In this document: positions 6,638 to 8,638 of the stretch, one piece after another | Layout of the letters: each line of letters starts with the position of its first letter | Position numbering within the stretch: the first letter of the stretch is position 1 | Source: JAHFOW01 sp964370795 | Lineage (GTDB): Bacteria; Planctomycetota; Brocadiia; Brocadiales; Brocadiaceae | Assembly: GCA_964370795.1 (NCBI GenBank) | Contig: CAYJME010000150.1 | Span: 1 to 8,638 of the forward strand | DNA: 8,638 nt | Direction: 5' to 3' | Translations under genes and position numbers: made by a program | Notes under the pieces: generated by a model | The model's input: the letters and a program-made list of their open reading frames with translations, nothing else | What the model was told of the DNA's origin: nothing | The model's database searches: none

Positions 6638-7603
6638 TTAACTTTTAGGTTCTTCTACAAAATCGGGGTCTACCGGAACCTTTCCTAAAAAGGGAACCTC
6701 CCTGAATTCCGTATAATTATTATTGGCTTCTCTCTGAGCCTTTACAAATATTTCACACTTCTTGACAATCTCATGGAACGCCTTTGACGCCTCTGAATCA
6801 GGAAATGCAGCGATAAATGCCTCGCCCTTATCGCATTTCTCAGTAATCCCCGGATCTAAAGGTATCTTGCCAAGAAATGCCACACCCAGTTCCATGCATA
6901 TTTTTTCCCCGCCGCCTGTTTTAAATACATCCACATGGTTATGACAATGCGGACATACCATGCTGCTCATATTCTCAACAATCCCAATAATAGGTACATT
7001 ACTGTCACGGCAGAAGAGTACAGCCTTTTTCACATCCAGGAGAACAACATCCTGAGGCGTCGTAACGATTACAGAGCCATCTACCTTTCCTATCAATTCA
7101 ATAATAGAAATAGCCTCATTGCCAGTTCCCGGAGGCAAATCAACGAGGAGAAAATCAAGATTTCCCCAGCACACGCTTCCCATTAATTCGCAGAGAAAAT
7201 CCCACTTGGCGGAATCCCTCCAGATAACGGGCATCGACGGATCTTCAATTAAAAAGGAAAGTGAAGCAACCTTTAAATTCGGCATTACTTCCAAAGGCAA
7301 TACGCCGCCACTACTGCCCTTGAGCCTTTTTCCTTCTACGCCCAACATCATGGGTATGTTTGGCCCGTGTATATCCGCATCAGCAATACCTACCTGAAAA
7401 CCTTTTTGAGCCAAGGCAACGCCAAGGTTTGTCGTCACCGTGCTCTTACCGACTCCGCCTTTATTGCTCATGACAACAACCTTGTATGAAATATCTTTCA
7501 TACGCTGAGCGATTGCCCACTTGTTATGCTCAATCTGGTCTAACTGACATGATAACTGCTTTTCACAAAGTTCACAGGTAAATGGAATTGTACATTCAGG
7601 CAT
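6638..7603 (-). CDS. mrp: Mrp/Nbp35-family P-loop ATPase, Fe-S cluster carrier
   Basis: Cytosolic ParA/MinD-like NTPase of the Mrp (ApbC) / Nbp35 group, known to bind and transfer [4Fe-4S] clusters to target apoproteins. It has 321 residues. The deviant Walker A NKGGVGKST is at 47-55, the switch motif ADADIHGPNIP at 74-84, Walker B and sensor LLVDLPPGTGN at 152-162, and the conserved CPHC at 217-220, the family's bridging cluster site. The N-terminus carries four Cys (C4, C10, C13, C19) whose CxxCx5C spacing matches the latter part of the Nbp35 N-terminal cluster motif. The usual DUF59 domain of longer Mrp proteins is absent. The C-terminus repeats an internal motif: FLGKIPLDP (243-251) recurs as FLGKVPVDP (305-313) in a short tail. 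The ATG overlaps the ferredoxin stop (TAATG) with a strong AAGGGGGG ribosome site upstream, indicating coupled translation. Its client may be the ferredoxin or another Fe-S enzyme such as MoaA (inference). Confidence 0.93.
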   Translation of the reverse strand: MPECTIPFTCELCEKQLSCQLDQIEHNKWAIAQRMKDISYKVVVMSNKGGVGKSTVTTNLGVALAQKGFQVGIADADIHGPNIPMMLGVEGKRLKGSSGGVLPLEVMPNLKVASLSFLIEDPSMPVIWRDSAKWDFLCELMGSVCWGNLDFLLVDLPPGTGNEAISIIELIGKVDGSVIVTTPQDVVLLDVKKAVLFCRDSNVPIIGIVENMSSMVCPHCHNHVDVFKTGGGEKICMELGVAFLGKIPLDPGITEKCDKGEAFIAAFPDSEASKAFHEIVKKCEIFVKAQREANNNYTEFREVPFLGKVPVDPDFVEEPKS

Positions 7604-8199
7604 TACGCCCCCCTTTTCGTTACGGTCTTAATTGCGCAGGTGTTGTTAATGGTATGACACGTGTATTCACAAATGCCACAGCCAACACATTTCTCTGCAT
7701 TAATTACAGGCTTGCCATCCTCCTGGTAAATTGCGTCACCCTGGAGAGGGCATTTGATAAAACAAAGCTGGCAATCCTGCCCCTCCCAGGCAAGACAGCG
7801 TGTTTGATTAATCATGGCAACGCCCATCTTGATCTTATCAATACGTTCAACAGGCTTTAAAGCGCCTTCTTTACATGCAGAAATGCACTGCATCCCATTA
7901 CATAAAACGCATGGGTTTTCTTTCGGTATAATAATAGGCGTACCCACGGCTACATCCGTAAATCCCTGATACCTCTTAATGGCCTTTGCAGGACAAACCT
8001 TGATACACTCATCACAACGGGTGCACAAGGAAAGAAATTCGGTTTCTTCAACAGCGCCGGGAGGACGCAGGTAATCTATTTTTTTAGGCATCACGCGATC
8101 AACTTTTTTCTGCGCATAATCTGCCACCTTGTTTCCTACCAGGGAAAACAAATCTTTGAAAAGCTGACGTCTATCAACAATTTTTTCGCTCTTGCTCAT
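7603..8199 (-). CDS. four-cluster [4Fe-4S] ferredoxin, NapG/MauM-like
   Basis: A 198-residue polyferredoxin with sixteen well-placed Cys forming four likely [4Fe-4S] sites. Group 1 is C59, C62, C65, C69. Group 2 is C97, C100, C105, C109. Group 3 is C135, C143, C146, C150. Group 4 is C171, C174, C177, C181. The spaced second and third groups follow the pattern of NapG/MauM-type electron-transfer proteins rather than a simple 2[4Fe-4S] ferredoxin. The N-terminus has DRRQLFKDLF (9-18), which resembles a twin-arginine motif, but no hydrophobic core follows, so export is doubtful; it may be a cytoplasmic relic of the signal. The start is fixed by an in-frame TGA two codons upstream. No strong Shine-Dalgarno is visible. 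It is the first gene of the minus-strand block and is translationally coupled to mrp. Its redox partner is not in the window, so the pathway is unassigned. Confidence 0.9.
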   Translation of the reverse strand: MSKSEKIVDRRQLFKDLFSLVGNKVADYAQKKVDRVMPKKIDYLRPPGAVEETEFLSLCTRCDECIKVCPAKAIKRYQGFTDVAVGTPIIIPKENPCVLCNGMQCISACKEGALKPVERIDKIKMGVAMINQTRCLAWEGQDCQLCFIKCPLQGDAIYQEDGKPVINAEKCVGCGICEYTCHTINNTCAIKTVTKRGA

Positions 8200-8244
8200 A
8201 TATCAATAATTTTAGATACAATACTAAATAAAATTTAAAATAAA

Positions 8245-8273
8245 AGTGTACTTCAACAAAAATTGATTGTCAA
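8245..8273 (-). promoter_or_regulatory. sigma70-type promoter for the ferredoxin-mrp genes
   Basis: On the minus strand there is a perfect -35 TTGACA (8268-8273) and a -10 TACACT (8245-8250) separated by 17 bases. Transcription would start near 8238, giving a leader of about 40 bases before the ferredoxin ATG at 8199. The sequence around it is AT-rich. This is the strongest promoter match I see in the window. Confidence 0.6.
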
Positions 8274-8360
8274 GGTTAAATCTGTATAGATAGACAAGAT
8301 ACAATTTATTCATTTAAATGCCTTATATATCCCGATGTTTAGGAATTTCCAAGTTTTTGG

Positions 8361-8391
8361 GAGGAGCCAACTCCTGTTGGCGACCCCGGAC
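8361..8391. repeat. short dispersed hairpin repeat, copy 2
   Basis: Same element as at 1-30, in opposite orientation. AGGAG (8362-8366) can pair with CTCCT (8371-8375), or CCAAC (8367-8371) with GTTGG (8376-8380). Relative to copy 1 (CCGTC/GACGG), two bases changed in each arm of the second stem and pairing is kept, which suggests the fold has been under selection or that the element spreads as a structured unit. The trailing GGCGA is shared by both copies. Confidence 0.6.
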
Positions 8392-8414
8392 ACACGCACG
8401 CCGTTGTGAATTGC

Positions 8415-8440
8415 CAGCCGCCGTCAGGAGACAACTTTTA
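8415..8440. repeat. short dispersed hairpin repeat, copy 3 (decayed)
   Basis: Shares GCCGTCAGGAGAC (8420-8432) with copy 1 and lies inverted relative to copy 2, about 30 bases away. The complementary arms have decayed (GACAA instead of GACGG; CTTTT instead of CTCCT), so neither hairpin forms fully. The apparent reading frame across 8318-8542 is produced by these repeats and AT-rich sequence and does not look like a gene. Confidence 0.45.
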
Positions 8441-8574
8441 CTGCACCGTTTAAACATTGTTAAGTCTTTTTATATCCTTGTACCTGTTTGTATTTATTTT
8501 TATCTTTTGGAAGCAATTTATGTAATTTACGGGAAGAGATGAATGAGGTGTTAGCGGCATAAAAATTTTATGTA

Positions 8575-8604
8575 TTGCTATCAGGTGTAATTTATTTGTA
8601 CAAT
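8575..8604 (+). promoter_or_regulatory. possible promoter for a plus-strand gene beyond the right edge
   Basis: TTGCTA (8575-8580) and TACAAT (8599-8604), 18 bases apart, fit a sigma70-type promoter reading rightwards. A short perfect hairpin, GTACC (8608-8612) with GGTAC (8619-8623), would lie at the very start of the transcript. The rest of 8200-8574, apart from the ferredoxin promoter and the repeats, holds nothing I can identify. Confidence 0.4.
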
Positions 8605-8624
8605 TAAGTACCAATTCAGGTACC

Positions 8625-8638
8625 GAAAGGAGTCTAAA
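8625..8638 (+). promoter_or_regulatory. Shine-Dalgarno site at the right edge
   Basis: GAAAGGAG (8625-8632) followed by six bases to the window end is a near-ideal ribosome binding site, so a plus-strand coding region probably begins at or just after 8639. That gene would be divergent from the ferredoxin-mrp block. None of its coding sequence is visible. Confidence 0.55.

Noticed and set aside
1..8440. CRISPR array
   Set aside because: The repeats are few, inverted relative to each other and far apart, with no regular spacers and no cas genes.
8318..8542. Plus-strand 74-codon reading frame
   Set aside because: It runs through two copies of the dispersed hairpin repeat and AT-rich DNA, with no ribosome site and no protein-like composition.
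8200..8638. Sigma54 (-24/-12) promoter for the adjacent regulator
   Set aside because: Scanning both strands by eye, I found no TGGCAC-N5-TTGC-like sequence of convincing quality in this flank or upstream of the kinase.

Overview
The window reads as bacterial, moderately AT-rich scaffold sequence carrying one convergently oriented block of genes, all on the minus strand. A lineage close to anammox planctomycetes (Candidatus Brocadia or a relative) is my best guess. It rests on the mix of a large multi-PAS sensor kinase, a NapG-like polyferredoxin, an Mrp ATPase and abundant short palindromic dispersed repeats. The sequence alone does not prove it.

Layout in transcription order (right to left): a four-cluster ferredoxin (8199-7603) behind a good sigma70-type promoter (-35 at 8268-8273, -10 at 8245-8250), translationally coupled by a TAATG overlap to an Mrp/Nbp35-type P-loop Fe-S carrier ATPase (7603-6638). 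After a 144-base gap with an inverted repeat and a possible promoter comes a membrane sensor histidine kinase of 1193 residues (6493-2912; Cache, HAMP, PAS, PAS, GAF, PAS, HisKA, HATPase). It is followed 11 bases later by its likely partner, an NtrC-type sigma54 activator (2900-1341), and 3 bases later by moaA (1337-366), the first enzyme of molybdenum cofactor synthesis. Kinase, regulator and moaA look like one operon. The two flanks (1-365 and 8200-8638) hold no convincing gene, only short dispersed hairpin repeats, and at the right edge a promoter and Shine-Dalgarno site for a plus-strand gene that starts beyond the window.

The response regulator gene is broken in this sequence, very probably by assembly and not by biology. 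A 10-N gap sits at 1696-1705. The right-hand contig leaves the regulator at its conserved WPGNIRE codons and continues into the second half of a thioredoxin gene, which then runs into the gap. The left-hand contig re-enters the regulator upstream of that same point with many mismatches, nearly all changes to T on the gene strand, plus an in-frame stop. Joining the two pieces at the WPGN motif gives a normal regulator of about 458 residues.

Functionally, the block joins Fe-S handling (ferredoxin, Mrp), a radical-SAM Fe-S enzyme of molybdenum cofactor synthesis (MoaA), and a two-component system whose signal is unknown. I found no clearly novel system. The points most worth checking are the thioredoxin/regulator chimera, the covarying hairpin repeats, and the unusual Cys-rich N-terminus and repeated C-terminal motif of the Mrp protein.
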